A DNA stretch of 64,000 bases from Agrostemma githago (GCA_958450325.1 OY288247.1:61321701-61385700); one strand, 5' to 3'; numbered from the stretch's first letter, positions 24,150-36,792 are shown. Translations and numbers: made by a program. The notes: generated by a model from the sequence alone, not told the origin.

Positions 24150-26006
24150 CGTTGTGCACTGTCAAAGCTGCACGCAAATTTGGGTTTAGACATTATGCAT
24201 TATGTCAAAAGCGAACCTTTTCGATATATTCAGAAGAGCAGAAAATGTTTCCAATAGATAAAGGAAAAAATGTCACCAGATACAGCATTCTCATGAGTCT
24301 TTGGAAAATCATCAACCTCACTACTTTCAGACGCTATGTTGGGCGGATTACCATAGTTATCATGATGTGTCAAAATCTCCTTCCCTGAAGTTTGAAGGAA
24401 ACAGACGAACAAAGTTAAGCCAATTAGGTACAATTTACTTCTACAGATCTACATCAGGTGCTCAAAGCAAGTCTATATTATAGTAGCAATCTATACCTTT
24501 TTCCTTCAAAAATAAATTGCCATTACCAATCAGTGCTTCAATGGCATTACGCGAGGAAATAACATCTGTAGCAGACGTCAGAAACTGTTGATAATATATA
24601 TGGGAAGATCATGAATTTAAATGGTCAAGTAGAGTGGAATAGTATGACCTAGGTTGAGGAAGACATCAGGGTTAGTGACATTTGCGGAATCAAATGTCAG
24701 TGTTTTGGCTATGGTTGAGCGAGTTGTAGGTTCGGGACTAGTACACACATTTGTCAGGTCATTGAAAGGCGACCTAGAAGCAGCTGAAAAAAAAAATGTT
24801 CGTTTGACAGTGTCCTTGGTGCAGAACGAAAAGAAATTATGTAAAGTACAACGTGCAATACGAAGAAGATAATTGTGAAATGCTAACCATGAACTTGTTT
24901 CTTCTTCTTTGACTTGCCTTATTTGATAACGGACGCATCAGATTCAGCACTTGCTGTAATGTCGGTACGGGACGTCCTCCTCTTTGTTTTATTTCTGATA
25001 CTATTTTCGTTTTCATTACTACAACTATCCATGATAGGTGAATGTAGAATTGCAGTTTAAATGAATTGATGTGACTGAGTACAATTAGACGTGGAATATA
25101 GATGTATATATATGAATGCTTGTTGTCAAGGTGCAGGAGTCGAAAGGACTTGCATTTGAGTAGTTTCAACAGAAAACGATGTGTTGTGTTTCCAATAGGA
25201 TGAACATTGAATATAAGGGCTCTGATGACCAAGCTGAAGTGATGCATAGAGTCCGGGATTTGGTTCGTATGAGTAGAGTCACGGATCGTGATGTTACAAA
25301 TAATCGTAATTCATCCGAGACATCATTCTACAACCGCGTAGGAAGAAAACCAATTTGGTGACATCAACTTGTTGGGAGTACTATATGTGACTTATAATTT
25401 GGTGACATCAACCGATTAGCTTCAGGGGGTACTATATGCAAGACCTAAAAGGGGAATTCGGATGAAGAGGAAGGGTACATTCCGCAGCGAAATAGAATTT
25501 GATGATAACCGTGGACAATAAATTAAGATATTAAATTAAGATGTGACTTATAATGAGCAATAAATTAAGATATCAATTGAAATGTCGTGTAGCAGTGTGG
25601 AATAGAAATTGCGATACTAAAACCGGAATACATAATGTGAATTGGAATTTGTTAAAGTTATTTTGTAAATAATTCCCATGAAATTAATTGGCCTGTAAAT
25701 TATGTTCGTCGAAGATGTTCATGACGGTGAGGCAACTCCAAAGTCTGCAGGTAGATCCGGGTTTGTAGCTAATTAGGGTTCTAAGTACGTGGATTTTGAA
25801 AATAAATCAAGATTCACATTGAGATGTGGTGAAGAATTGTGGGAAATAAACTGCAAAGATTAATTGAATTGAAACTAAACGGGGATTCTGTTCTTATCAA
25901 GTGCATCAAATGAGCAAATAAATTGTCATTAAACATTAGGGGAAATATATTGCTAATAGGTTTAACTTCATAAATACTGTTGTTGCATTTCATATGGTCC
26001 TTGTCC
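24150..26006. other. Helitron spacer between RPA and RepHel
   Basis: No confident gene. A possible short RepHel leader lies on the minus strand from an ATG at 25030-25032: a Ser/Asn/Lys-rich stretch (MDSCSNENENSIRNKTKRR...) ended by TAA at 24919-24921 just before a Lys-rich run. A (TA)n-like tract occurs near 25105. Otherwise AT-rich with nothing recognised. Confidence 0.4.
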
Positions 26007-28827
26007 TAAACACTCTTTCCTCTTTTGGTAACTGCAATGGGGCCTTTCGTGGTGGAACCGAAATCAGGTGACGCGTCAGTTGATGGAGTGCAGTCCAGAA
26101 GAATTCCAGTACTGGTCCTCTTAATAGGAGTGATACGGGATGGAGTAGACGATGTTTCACAGTCGATAACCTATAACATCGAGGTAAATATTGTATGGTC
26201 AAAATACACACAGAAATGTAGGAAATAACGGATATACATCAGCAGAAGTGGTGAATATAAACCTCTAAAGCACTGGAGGCGGTTGTTGGCTCCTTGGAAT
26301 TGATCCCTGCAGGAGAACTTTCGTCCAAAGTGATAAATTGTTCGGTAGTGTTGACACCACTCGAGGAAGATCCAGCATTCTGTAGGGGAATAAAGATTGT
26401 TGTAATCGATTAGATATGGAAAAGAAATAACATTATTCAAGTGAAGGGAAGGAAGATATACATTTCTGTTGACCATCATCCGTTCAAGACCCATTGTTGA
26501 CAGACTATACTCCTCAAGTTCAAGCTGCATATAGTACGGTATAGCCATTAGTTTATTTCATAAATTGACACAATTAAAGTATGAATTAGAAAGTTGAATA
26601 TTTGATACAAATATTCATTGAAAGGTGCATCTTCGTGAATGGTACCTTAAGAGACTCCTCGTATTTCATGCAAAAATGAAAAATCTTTTCTGCATCATCA
26701 GACATCCATTGAACGGTGTAGGATTTTGAAGATTGCTCAACGTTGAATTCTTCGTGTATGAAGATCTTGAACAGGTAACGATTGTCGAGAAAGGTTGAAA
26801 GCTCTCCTGGAATCGAATGACTGTCACCGTCCTGAATCATATAGTTTTAGACAGCCAATCGTGAAGTGGTTAGGTAGAAATAGAGTGCAGGATGCAGACC
26901 ATGAATGGTATAGAATTTACCTTCTCCATTCTGGAAAGCAAAGTTTGCGCTGAATCGCCTACATAATGTTGTATTTGGGTGTCGAAAACAACTAAATGAC
27001 ACTCAATATCCGAGAAATCCTTGACAGCAAACTTCAATTGGTACCTTCAACGAGAGTCAGAGGACAAATAAAACAAATGGTAATGTATTATGGTACTCAC
27101 AATACACAACAACAATTGAACTACCAAGTAAACTCTGTTTGCGATTAAATAACACTTACCTCGGGACCGAAACTGGAAAACCGGAAGTATTACCAGTGCA
27201 GCCGGGGCGACTGCAAATCCACCTTCCATGTTCATTCCTTGCGGCCTTCGACCAGCATGCCTTGCAGCTGTGATAGTACCACCCGGCGGTAGCCTCCAAG
27301 TCAACTATGGTTGCAACGGTGTAGAAATATCCACTCTGATTGGATGCACCCTCAGTGATTATGCATTGTCTTAGAGGTAAAAGGACAAAGGACATGACCA
27401 GAAATTGTAAACTATAGAAAATAAAATGTAGAACCTTTTCATTCTTGATAATCTGACTGATTGACAGTACTTCGTGGACACTAAGTTCAAAGCTTTCATG
27501 CTCTGTACTCTCCTCTACGTATTGGAGAGAATTACTTGGGGCCTGCGAAGAAAGACTGCAAGAACTCTATTGTGTTCAGGAAAATGATTGCATAACTACT
27601 GTTGGACTGTACTTCTGAATGGACTAATTTCTAAACTTTTGTTCATACGTAACATTATGTAGAGCACAATTGCGAAATACAACTGCGTACCTCTCTTGGA
27701 ACGCGTCAACTTCGGGTATATTTGGATTAACCTCGAATTTGGTGGCGTTGAAGGTTGTTTGCACCCGCTAGGAAGCTGTTGATTTGTGTTGTGAAATAGT
27801 ATCTTAGGATGTCATGCAAATAAAACTGTCCAAAATAAAATAAGATAGCGAAAGATGTAGGACTTAAGACAGTACATTCAAAAAATTTGGCCTCAACGCA
27901 TCGACAAACAATGACTTTGGAATGATCCGGATTTGGTAGACTCTTCAAAAGTTCAGGGAGCTCCGTGAAATGTGGTGCCCATAGAGTGCACTGAAGCACT
28001 ACGCCTCTGATGTAGAGCGATTAGGATGAAATAACATGACAGATACATTAGTGCGGCAGAATAGAAGGGATGTGTAACATAAGTGATAACAGTAATAGCA
28101 GGAGTTTAAACTTGAAAATAGATGACAGTACTTTGTGTTCTCCAATTTGATACTCCTACATTTGAAACCATTCTTCGTCTCGATTATTGCTCCAATCTCA
28201 TATAGCTTGCCAACAATGTCTGCCCATGAGAAAAACACTAAATCGTAATTGAGGGGTACGATAAATGAGCACTACTGAATGAAACACAGATTTAGATAAT
28301 GCAAGGAATGTCCACGATACTCACCGATATACTGCGTAGTTGGTGCTCTTCCATTGATAATATCATCAAAACTAAAGAAACGATAACAATCAGATGGTAT
28401 GGTTTTGTCATTCGGCATATGCGTAATCCTCGATGAGAACTCAACATTGAGTCTGCAGGAATGCGATGTAGCCTTGTCATATCCTCCGTTCTTGGATACA
28501 GTTAGACTCTTGATGTTGTACACTTCTCCGACAACAAATTTGTCTTTAAACCTCTTAATAAAAGGCTTCTTGATTGTAGCTTGGACACAATGATTCTGAG
28601 AAGCATAGTATAAGAGGAAGGAGTCAGACATAGTAGTCTACATAAACTGGATTTAGGCATAGTATGGTACATACCTCGGCATCAATCAGGAGCATTTCAA
28701 CTGATTCCGTCTTCGACTTATCCTTGAACTCCGGTCTCTCCCACATGTATATCACCCTAACGTTCAACTCCCGCAGCCTTACACCCTGGGTAAGAGTCGC
28801 AATGGAGACGGTGTTGGAGGTCGACAT
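26007..28827 (-). CDS. RPA70-like single-stranded DNA-binding protein, multi-exon
   Basis: Replication protein A large-subunit homologue of the kind carried by plant Helitrons; it probably coats ssDNA during rolling-circle transposition. Exons with GT-AG borders read in order: start MSTSNTVSIATLTQGVRLRE (28675-28827); an OB-fold/DUF223 exon with QATIKKPFIKRFKDKFVVGE and IPSDCYRFFSF (about 28333-28590); DIVGKLYEIGAIIETKNGFK; CTLWAPHFTELPELL; TTFNATKFEVNPNIPEVDAF; VHEVLSISQIIKNEK; a zinc-ribbon exon (GWYYHSCKACW ... WICSRPGCTG); FAVKDFSDIECHLVVFD; and a Ser/Thr-rich tail ending RGKSV then TAG at 26007. The exon around 27690-27840 joins less cleanly and could hide a frameshift. No stop was found in the other conserved exons, in contrast to RepHel. 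Confidence 0.82.
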
Positions 28828-29274
28828 TGAAGTGACAGTAATGGAGATCTAATAACCTTTGAATTGTGATGATCTTTGAATGCACAGAAGAATTTGAAAG
28901 AGTTTGAGATGAGTTCAAAATTGTGAGATATACGAAGTACATATATAAGCGATGCATAGAGTGTGGTGGTTTAGATGCATTGTAAGCATGGGAAACATGA
29001 GTGAAACTTGAGAATATCAGCCATTGAATGTGTGCAATTCCCATGGGGGCACTTAACAGTTCCCGAAACAGGGGCAATTAGCTGATAACAATTCACGAAA
29101 CAGGGGCAATTAAGAGCTTGGGGGATTACTTGTCCCATAAGGTATGTGATTTCAATTGCAAAGGCTAACGGAAGATACAATTCCAAAAGTATAAAAAAAG
29201 GGACTTATTTCCGAATGGAGCTCCCACATTGCGCCACGTAACTGGGAGCGGTGACTTCTTTTATAGTAAGAGGA
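28828..29274 (-). other. Helitron 5' region and terminus
   Basis: The 5' leader upstream of the RPA start, ending at TCCTCTTACTATAAAAGAAG (29255-29274, minus strand), a typical plant Helitron 5' end with host A before TC. It contains a local direct repeat (AACAGGGGCAATTA, twice at about 29070-29115 on the plus strand) and probably holds the promoter for the RPA gene. Confidence 0.7.
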
Positions 29275-32200
29275 TTCATGATGGGTTGTTACTGTTCAAT
29301 TATATTCTTTGTGGGCATTTTTTTTCTCTTCATCTTCCCCACATCATTGCCTGCATCATCAGTCTGCTAATTGTTCGGTCTTATACTTATTGCTGCGCAT
29401 TACCATATGATTATGTTATAGATCGTCCTTAATTGTCAGCCTATTATTATATGTCGTATTCCGTCATAATTCCGTCTTGTACGATTAATTTTTATGTCGA
29501 TTGTCTTTTTCTCGCATATTTGATTATGAGTATGTTTGAATGTTTATTGTGCGATCGATTAATTTATACATGTACGTAGTATTAAAGAACGATACGATAA
29601 TTCGGATATTGAATTTTCAGATTCATATAATTGGCTGTTCAGTTTATAAGGTCTCTAGTTTTTTTAAATCGATTGCGGTTGATTCATAATTTTGTTTGGT
29701 ATTCAGTCATGTGACTCAAGCATAATGTTCGTATGTTTGATTATTATCACATATTATGTTTTTATGACTGTATGAATTGGGACCTATTCGGAATTTCGGT
29801 TGCGATTATTGTCGCGTATTTATAATTGACAAGTTGACTTGTATGATGAAAGAACTAATTTGGTTATAATTTCTTTTATCATTTAAAGTTTTCAGTCACT
29901 TGTTAATTACGGTTGATTAAAAGAACTTGATTTCAGTTCAATAATATTGGCTATTTAATTTGGTTTTATAAGACGTCTAATATTTTGGATTGTTTGATCG
30001 AAATAATACGTTGCCAAAGTAACCTCTATTGCGTAGATTAGATAATTTAAATAATTAGACGATTGTGTGTGATTGAATTTCATGCAGGTAATGGTCGGCC
30101 CAAAGGAAGTCCATTATTCGGCCGAAATTCATTCATACTTGTGGTGATAAATATGTAACAGTTATTCGGTTCTCGTGTAGATGTTAAGTCAGCCCAAAGG
30201 AAGACTTGACATTTGACATGATCTTATTGTTAATATTTGATTACTACATCAAGAGTACCACTTACAAGTCTAATTATCGTCCAAAGATGAGATTAGATGT
30301 TGTGCTAGGTATCTTGTTATGATGGGAATGCTAATATTCGAATCTGAAATACAAGTTAAGGGAGTGTTGTTAAATTTATGACACTCATAAAGATTATGTC
30401 TATACAGTTTTTTTTTAATGGAGAGTAAATTCAAACATTTGGTTTTTTAAGTTTTGGTAGTATGTGTAATCATGCGGATAATGGTCGGCCCAAAGGAAGG
30501 CCATTATTTGGCCGAATACATATACAATTTCGGGTGATAAATATGTAACGATTATTCAGTATTTTCGTGTGTATACTAAGTCGGCCCAAAGGAAGGCTTA
30601 GTATTCGGCATGAGTTTATCGTCAATATTTGATCACGATTGTTTAATTGTAGTGTCAATGCTCAGTTAATAATTTATGCCCAACGGCCAAATGTTAAATT
30701 TGCAAAAACACTATAACGTTTGAATTTATTCAAAAATTGAGAATATTGTTTTGTTCATCAAATTTGACATTAATTTTAATTATATCTGTAATATTCAGGT
30801 TACATTCTCAATTCGGATAACGCTATTTATTTAAATAAATGGTAAGAGAATGTAAATATTTATTTTGAGTCGTCGCAATCTTAATACAGCATTAGGAATG
30901 TATGATTGTACTACTGATAAGGATGAAAATATCGTGTGGACTCACGTGTTTTTGTAGAGTAGAAAATTTAATGCATGTGTTTAATGATTGTTTAATGCGA
31001 CATTAAGGACATATTAAAGGGCATTGTCTCTATTAAATTAGCTGCAAGTGTCCAACTCAAAGAATAACAAGACAATGGTAAGGTTATTGGTAGTTGGCTT
31101 GTTACGAGTATGGACACATAAGGAATATAGTATTAGTTTGTACGCCTCATCGCGTGTCGGTAAGGACACACTTCTCATTTAAGATTTGTCGTCTAAAGTT
31201 ATTCATTATATCCAATTATGTTTTGTGGGTGAATTTGTTTTTTCATTCACATAAGTACATTAATGCAAGTAGAAAGAAGAATCTAAGATGTTGTATGTCA
31301 ATTGGTGATGAAAAATTCATCTATTCGGGGCATATCATCATCAAAGTTTGAGACAATCGGCTAATTTAGTTATCATTAATGATTTGTTCTTTTATTTGAA
31401 TCTGGAAAATATTTTTGATACTACCTTTTGGTGGAGTTCAATTATGTTTCGTTTGGTCTAATTTGGTTTATTGTCCTTTGAAAAATAATTATTTTTGTAT
31501 TTTCTTAATTCAAATAATGGTAAATCTGTTATTTTTGATAACTTTACGTAGCTTGAATTGAAATGTCTTTTAAAGACTTGCATTAAAACTCTAGTGGGGA
31601 TAAAGAATTAAGAACAATAATTTCTTTTCGGTATGACACATTAAAAAAGGTTTATTTAACTTGTGTCAAAATGAAATTATTGACCTTTCTACTTCGGATT
31701 CTCATATTGAAGGGGAATAATGACGAAAAGAGAAAAATAGATATCAAAAGGACTTTGGATGTCTTATAATTGATATATAAGGGTATGTGAACTATTTTAT
31801 GTTTTAAGTTGTATTAGTTCACATCACTATATTAATTCGCATACAAAATTATGTATGATATTTATATCTCGATCTTGAGAAGTTTCAAGTTCCTAGACGT
31901 TTTTATCACATATTTGACTGAGATATATTCTCGGTACAGGATTAAAGATGTCATGTCGATTATAAGTGGAAATACTTTGACAAATTGACTATTCAGGATA
32001 ATAACGTCAAAGTTATTTCGGATACTTTCTAGAGAAGTTTGATCTTACATTAAATATTGCACTATATGAATTAAGGTCTGGATATGTATGGTGGATCATG
32101 TATGCAAAGTAAGATCTTGGGGGCTAGGTAGAAGTATGATTATTCACACTCTTTCCTAGATAACTCTAGAAGAAAATTTAGAATTCAGCTTGGTTTTGGA

Positions 32201-32815
32201 TAAAGATACAACAATCCTATTGATTGATTATAGTGTAAATTAATTACACTTAAGGTATGTCCAACTAATTAAGAATGCTTTTCGTTTTAAGGTAATAGCT
32301 GGACTTAAAGGATAATCAATAATTATTTTGTTGTATAATAACTTTATAAGGATGAAGGGTAATGTATAAAGTAATGATCCCACACGCAAGTTACTTTAAG
32401 ACGGATAATATGGGTTCATTGAGGTTATTGAGTTTGGGGGGAAGAAATGAGACTTATGGAAATGATCTTGTGTCTCATTATAAAGGATCGTAAGATCATT
32501 TTAGTAAAACAAACTCAAATACCTCAAGAACAATTGTTAATAAAGAAATTCACTAAGGAAAGAATGAATGCAGTTTCAGAGGATTACATTGTTTTCATGT
32601 CAGGACTGACATATTACAGTGTAATAACAGATTTATATATTGCTACATTCGAGAGTAAGAGTTAGACGATGAAACGGTAGAAAAGTATTCATTCAGCATT
32701 TTATCGAATCATTGAAAGTTCTAACTAATACATGTGAATTTATGTATGTCATCAATAAAGTATTAAGTCATTTGACTGATAAAGACACTTTGGAATTATT
32801 TCATTAATTGTTTCA
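29275..32815 (+). pseudogene. Decayed Copia leader, gag and pol remains
   Basis: The internal Copia region between the Helitron and CACTA insertions. No long open frame survives. Faint remains include a zinc-knuckle-like CYEYGHIRN near 31100-31130 and an integrase-like TEIYSRYR near 31915-31945. Position and the well-preserved RNase H tail farther on support the Copia reading; the individual domain calls here are weak. Confidence 0.5.
30092..30630 (+). repeat. Repeated GGCCCAAAGGAAG motif in the Copia leader
   Basis: The motif TCGGCCCAAAGGAAG occurs at about 30093, 30188 (one mismatch), 30483 and 30590. The pairs are about 100 bp apart and the whole block is duplicated about 390 bp downstream, including GGTGATAAATATGTAACA/G. 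The motif sits between complementary GTC/GCC...GGCC ends, suggesting short hairpins in the RNA leader. Confidence 0.7.
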
Positions 32816-33308
32816 CACTACTACAAAACATCAAATAGACAACTCCTAATAGACATCTAATATTATTAAGAACTCATGTATAATATATATACATCTGTTT
32901 TTTTTAGAAACATATGTCTTTATGGAATAATAGACAACTGAGTTTTATAAAAACAGTTGTCTATATATTATACAACTGTTTTAATTAATCTCAGTTGTCT
33001 ATTAGTCCATATTCCACTTTCAGGCCCACTATCAATTAACCCGACCAATATCAGTAACCAAACAATTGTGAAAAACCCTAAATCTAAGAAATCAGCTTCT
33101 CAGGAAACCCTTCAACTCCTTCGTTCACTCAAACCCTTCAACCTCCGCCTTCAACCTCCAAACCCTCAACCTCTGCCTTCAACCTCCAAAACCTCAACCT
33201 CCGCCTTCAATCTCCGTCGACCGCCGACTGCCTTCATCCGTCTTCATCATCTGCCTGCAACTCCGCCTTCATAATCTGCCTCGCCGGAATTGTTGACGGG
33301 ATCCAAAA

Positions 33309-33767
33309 TCATATTAGGGTTAAACTGGTCGTATCCGTATCCATATTCGTATCCGTTTCTCCTCTCTTCGTATATTCACTCTTTACCTTATCCGATTTAC
33401 TTCTCCAGTAACTTGCGCCTTTCCTCTCCGTCTTCTCTTCGCAAACAATAACTTCCTTATCCTCGAAAACAACCTCTAATGGCGTCGTTTCAGTTTTCGT
33501 CTCGGATTCGCCGTCGTCTGATCGGAGTTTTCGGTAAAGCTCAAAAACGACGTCATCGACATCGGAAGACGACGCCACGTTAACAGCGGAAGAGAACAAT
33601 CCAGATTTTGCGAGAAGCGTGACGACAATGGGGTTATCGAGGACGAAAACAGAAGTCGGGGATAAGACAAGCGTGGCAAAGAACCTGCGGTATTCGCCGG
33701 AGATTTTGACGGCAAACGGAAGACGAGTTGAAATCCAGGAGAGTAGAACGAGTAAAGTAAGTATCAA
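33309..33767 (-). pseudogene. Captured DUF4408-like gene fragment
   Basis: A 152-codon frame starting MILTLLVLLSWISTRLPFAV, then KISGEYRRFFATLVLSP, VFVLDNPIVVTLLAKSG and an acidic/basic C-terminal half. The hydrophobic N-terminal part resembles plant DUF4408 proteins of unknown function, which have two closely spaced membrane segments. It lies in the CACTA and on the opposite strand to the other captured pieces, so it was probably acquired separately. No evidence of expression; the frame is open but may be only part of the gene. Confidence 0.5.
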
Positions 33768-33833
33768 TTGAAACTCTATTCCTCATAAATAAGTATCAAC
33801 AGTAGCTCTACAATTTTTCATTTTTTTAGAGAG

Positions 33834-34010
33834 TTGAACATAACACAGATAACCTTTCTCTGTTCTCCTTTCAAAGTTGTTTCTGTCCAGGTTCTGATTG
33901 CTTGTGTAGCTGCTGTACTGGCAATTGGTCTTTTGGGTGGCGTGTTGTTCATATACCGAAGAAGAAGAATTGCTCGAGATACAAGTAACTATTTGAACTT
34001 TTCATTTCTA
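33834..34010 (+). pseudogene. Captured fragment with one membrane segment
   Basis: An open stretch with a clear transmembrane helix (VLIACVAAVLAIGLLGGVLF) followed by a basic cluster IYRRRRIARD, a typical stop-transfer arrangement. The parent gene is not recognised. The frame is lost beyond a possible donor near 33985. Confidence 0.35.
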
Positions 34011-34379
34011 CATGTTTTACTTTGTGTTTCCACAAACCGGAAGATGATGCAATTTTGAAGTTTAAGAGTTCGATTTTGAAGTTCTACAGTTTTTAGCTGG
34101 AATTTTGATTCGGTACTGTAATCAAGGAAGTCACGATCGAAACGGCCTCGTATCTTCATCAGTAGGTTGCTTAGGAATAATTTCCCTTTGATTATGACAA
34201 CACTAACTACAAACTTCAAAGTATATATAATTTCCAGTAGGTTGCTATCTCAGTTGCTGAAATCTTTTGGCTAAAATAGTCATACTTCCTTTAATTTTGA
34301 AATTATTTAGTACATCTACTTTGCAAGTGTTGAATTCAGGATGATTCGCATTCTATTTAATAGTCTCTGTTTATTCCAG

Positions 34380-34474
34380 GATTCTCCTGAAGTCCATGCT
34401 AATGCAGCAGAGGCACTATATGCCATTACCAGATATGATCCTCCTGGCATAGCGACTAAAATTTGTAACCCAAG
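34380..34474 (+). pseudogene. Captured exon of a SAPS-domain PP6 regulatory subunit gene
   Basis: One 95-nt exon with AG acceptor (34378-34379) and GT donor (34475). It encodes DSPEVHANAAEALYAITRYD followed by PPGIATKICNP. The SPEVHANAAE-L-AITR core is characteristic of SAPS-family (SIT4-associated) proteins, regulatory subunits of protein phosphatase 6. Neighbouring exons are absent, so this is a fragment. Confidence 0.75.
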
Positions 34475-35458
34475 GTAGAGTTACCTTTATTGATTATTGT
34501 TAATCTTCAGTCATTTTTTCCACTTCTTTTCAAATTTTCGGACTCTAGTTATTCAGATTGGGCTGGCTGAGAGGTAGTGGAATTGAATATAGTGTTTTTG
34601 TTGAATTAATCTCTTTATATTTCTTCCCACTTAGTTCTCCCATTGCTTCCATTGAAAAGGATTCTAATCTGTATGCATTTTCATTTCCTCATCACACTTT
34701 TTTTTTCTGTCTATCTTCCATTTCAGCATCATGAATATGCTTCTCTTGACTTATTCTTTGTTCTCTCATTTTAAATGGTTGGTTTTACACAATCACTTCT
34801 GTTAACCAACCCCAAATCCACTCACTCACAACTGACAGTTTTGTTGTTGTGACGGAAAATGGTTGATTCTATTATTTGGGGGCATGCTTCATTGATTATG
34901 TTTTCTAAGTAAATTGACACTGGAATATTTGAGGAAGCATTTTTTTTGTTGAATTACTTCAAAGTTCCCCAAATATATACAAACTGAGGAGTGTCTTAAG
35001 GTGTATGGTGACCAAGAAGACATGATGGAAACAAGCAGCAGCATGTGTACCAAACTCAAGGCTATTAGACTGGGATGTTTCTCTCTTGTAGCCACCCTTT
35101 TGTTTTTCACCTATACCGGTATGTCGATCTTTCCATGAACCATTCCGCTTAGTTACAGATTTTTTTTTGCAGTAGGGAATTGAGATATCGTACTTTTGTA
35201 TAGACACGATTTATAAAAAAATGTTATTGAGTATTTGAGTCACATATATACTCGTCTGAGTAATTGTTTGTCACGTATGTAAATGTATGTCTGAAATGAA
35301 GGTCAAGCAACTTACTCATCGAGTTTATGTGAATGCATGAAAAACAGAAGCGAGGACAGTAATGCAAAACATATTTATAAAAATATTATCTTTTGTTGTC
35401 TGGTTACGGTGTTTTTACCAGTTTTGTTGGGATTATACTGTAGGTGCATTATACTGCC

Positions 35459-35898
35459 AGGTTTGCAGATGAGACTGTATTCGACATACAGTAGTTACAA
35501 ATGTGGTAGACCTCTCACTATGCACATTGGCGTTAGTAAAGTAAGTAATGCTATCTTCTTTTGCTAAGAAATAGCATCTGTTTTAGTTGTTCGGGCTAGG
35601 CCATTAAATACGAGTGTTGATGGAATTTTGGGGGATCGGGATTCTAATTCGGGTGGTATTTCCAGGTGATTAGAGGATTGGATCAAGGTATTATCGGGGG
35701 TGACGGGGTGCCTCCAATGCAAGTTGGTATGGCTTTCAAAGACATCTTTCTAACTGAAATACTAGTACATTGGAGTGATTGTTGTTTTAGAAGTTTGGAT
35801 ATATGAGCTTTGATGTTGGACTCGTTATGCAGGTGGGAAACGTAAGCTCCGAATCCCTCTATTAGCATATGGACCTGAACATGCTGGCTGCTTTTCAG
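35459..35898 (+). pseudogene. Captured three-exon fragment of a plastid FKBP-type isomerase gene
   Basis: Exon 1 (about 35459-35540) has FADETVFD in one frame and SSYKCGRPLTMHIGVSK in another, so it carries a frameshift. Exon 2 (35666-35726) encodes VIRGLDQGIIGGDGVPPMQV. Exon 3 (35833-35898) encodes GKRKLRIPLLAYGPEHAGCF. All have AG/GT borders. The set matches the core of chloroplast lumen FKBPs (FKBP16-like), including VI-G-DQGI-GG-GVPPM and LAYGPE-AGCFS. The start and the last exon are missing. Confidence 0.75.
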
Positions 35899-36442
35899 GT
35901 AAAATTCAGCTCACCTCAGTTCAGTTCATTTGAACTAAGTTAAATTAAATTCAGTTAAAAACCACAGAACTTAAGTTGCGATAATATCGCAGTACCCGAA
36001 CTATTTCTCTTTTGGATAAGTTTTGCTGATTTTGTAAGCAATTTTTGTTTATGGGTCATCTTTTCGCAAATCTGTAATCTTTTCAAGTTTGAATGTAATG
36101 CCATGTATGGACAAGATGCTCTGAGCTTTCAAATTCCAACCTACAACAACCACCTTACACAATAAACTCTCCACTCATTTTACCTCTTTATGATTCACTA
36201 CCACCTTCCAACTCCATACCTTCAACAAATGACAACTCTCCTCCATATTGTGTCTACCCACCATCACCATCTAACCCACAGTTATCCCTTTCGCCAACCA
36301 TCCTCGGCCCAATTCCTTCGTCAAGCCTACCAGAGACTGTTCTGAGTCCACCCGTCTCGACTTCCAGTTGTGAATAGTGTCGGTTGACTGTATCATTTTC
36401 GGTTCGACCAGAATCGATTCGTTTGGCTCAGTTCGATAATCT

Positions 36443-36792
36443 ATGGCGAGTTACATTGATGAAGTACTCAGTGAGCCGTTGGATGCTTCTGGATCTTCTG
36501 CCAATGGCGATAGCATATCCGTCACCGTCCGATTTCGTCCATTGAAGTACGTAATCAGTTACATTTACATTGATAATTGCGTTTGATTTTGTGAATTGTT
36601 ATTATCTTCGGTAATTTTTGGAGATCTGTATGTTTAATTCATTAATTGATGTGAATTTGATTGCATATGTTTTGTGAATGATTTTGTGCTGTAGTGATTG
36701 AGAATATCAGAGAGGAGATGAAGTTTCGTGGTATCCAGATGGAGATGATACAGTTCGTTGCGAGTATAATCCGGCGACTGCTTACGCTTTAG
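36443..36792 (+). pseudogene. Captured 5' end of a kinesin-7 motor gene
   Basis: Exon 1 (36443-36546) starts MASYIDEVLSEPLDASGSSA and reaches ISVTVRFRPL, the first strand of the kinesin motor. An intron of about 148 bp follows (donor GTACGT, acceptor GTAG at 36694). Exon 2 (36695-36792) encodes EYQRGDEVSWYPDGDDTVRC then EYNPATAYAL, typical of plant CENP-E-like kinesin-7. A TGA at the start of exon 2 breaks the frame, and the P-loop and the rest of the motor are absent. The retained intron shows capture from DNA. Confidence 0.8.

Larger units (their letters stand above)
11799..29274 (-). mobile_element. 17.5-kb Helitron carrying RepHel, RPA-like and XS-domain genes
   Basis: On the minus strand the 5' end is TCCTCTTACTATAAAAGAAG (29274 downward), preceded by host A. 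The 3' end is a hairpin, then TATTACACTAG, followed by host T (11799). This fits the Helitron rule 5'-TC...CTRR-3' inserted between A and T without TSD. Inside, on the minus strand, are an RPA70-like gene (26007-28827) and a RepHel gene (18708-24149), the usual plant Helitron pair. On the plus strand are two XS-domain-like genes (15861-17738). A solo LTR is inserted at 12175-15106. RepHel has four in-frame stops, so this copy is not autonomous. Confidence 0.85.

Noticed and set aside
24837..25247. 136-codon minus-strand frame as a separate gene
   Set aside because: No family motif, and it overlaps the possible RepHel leader in another frame.
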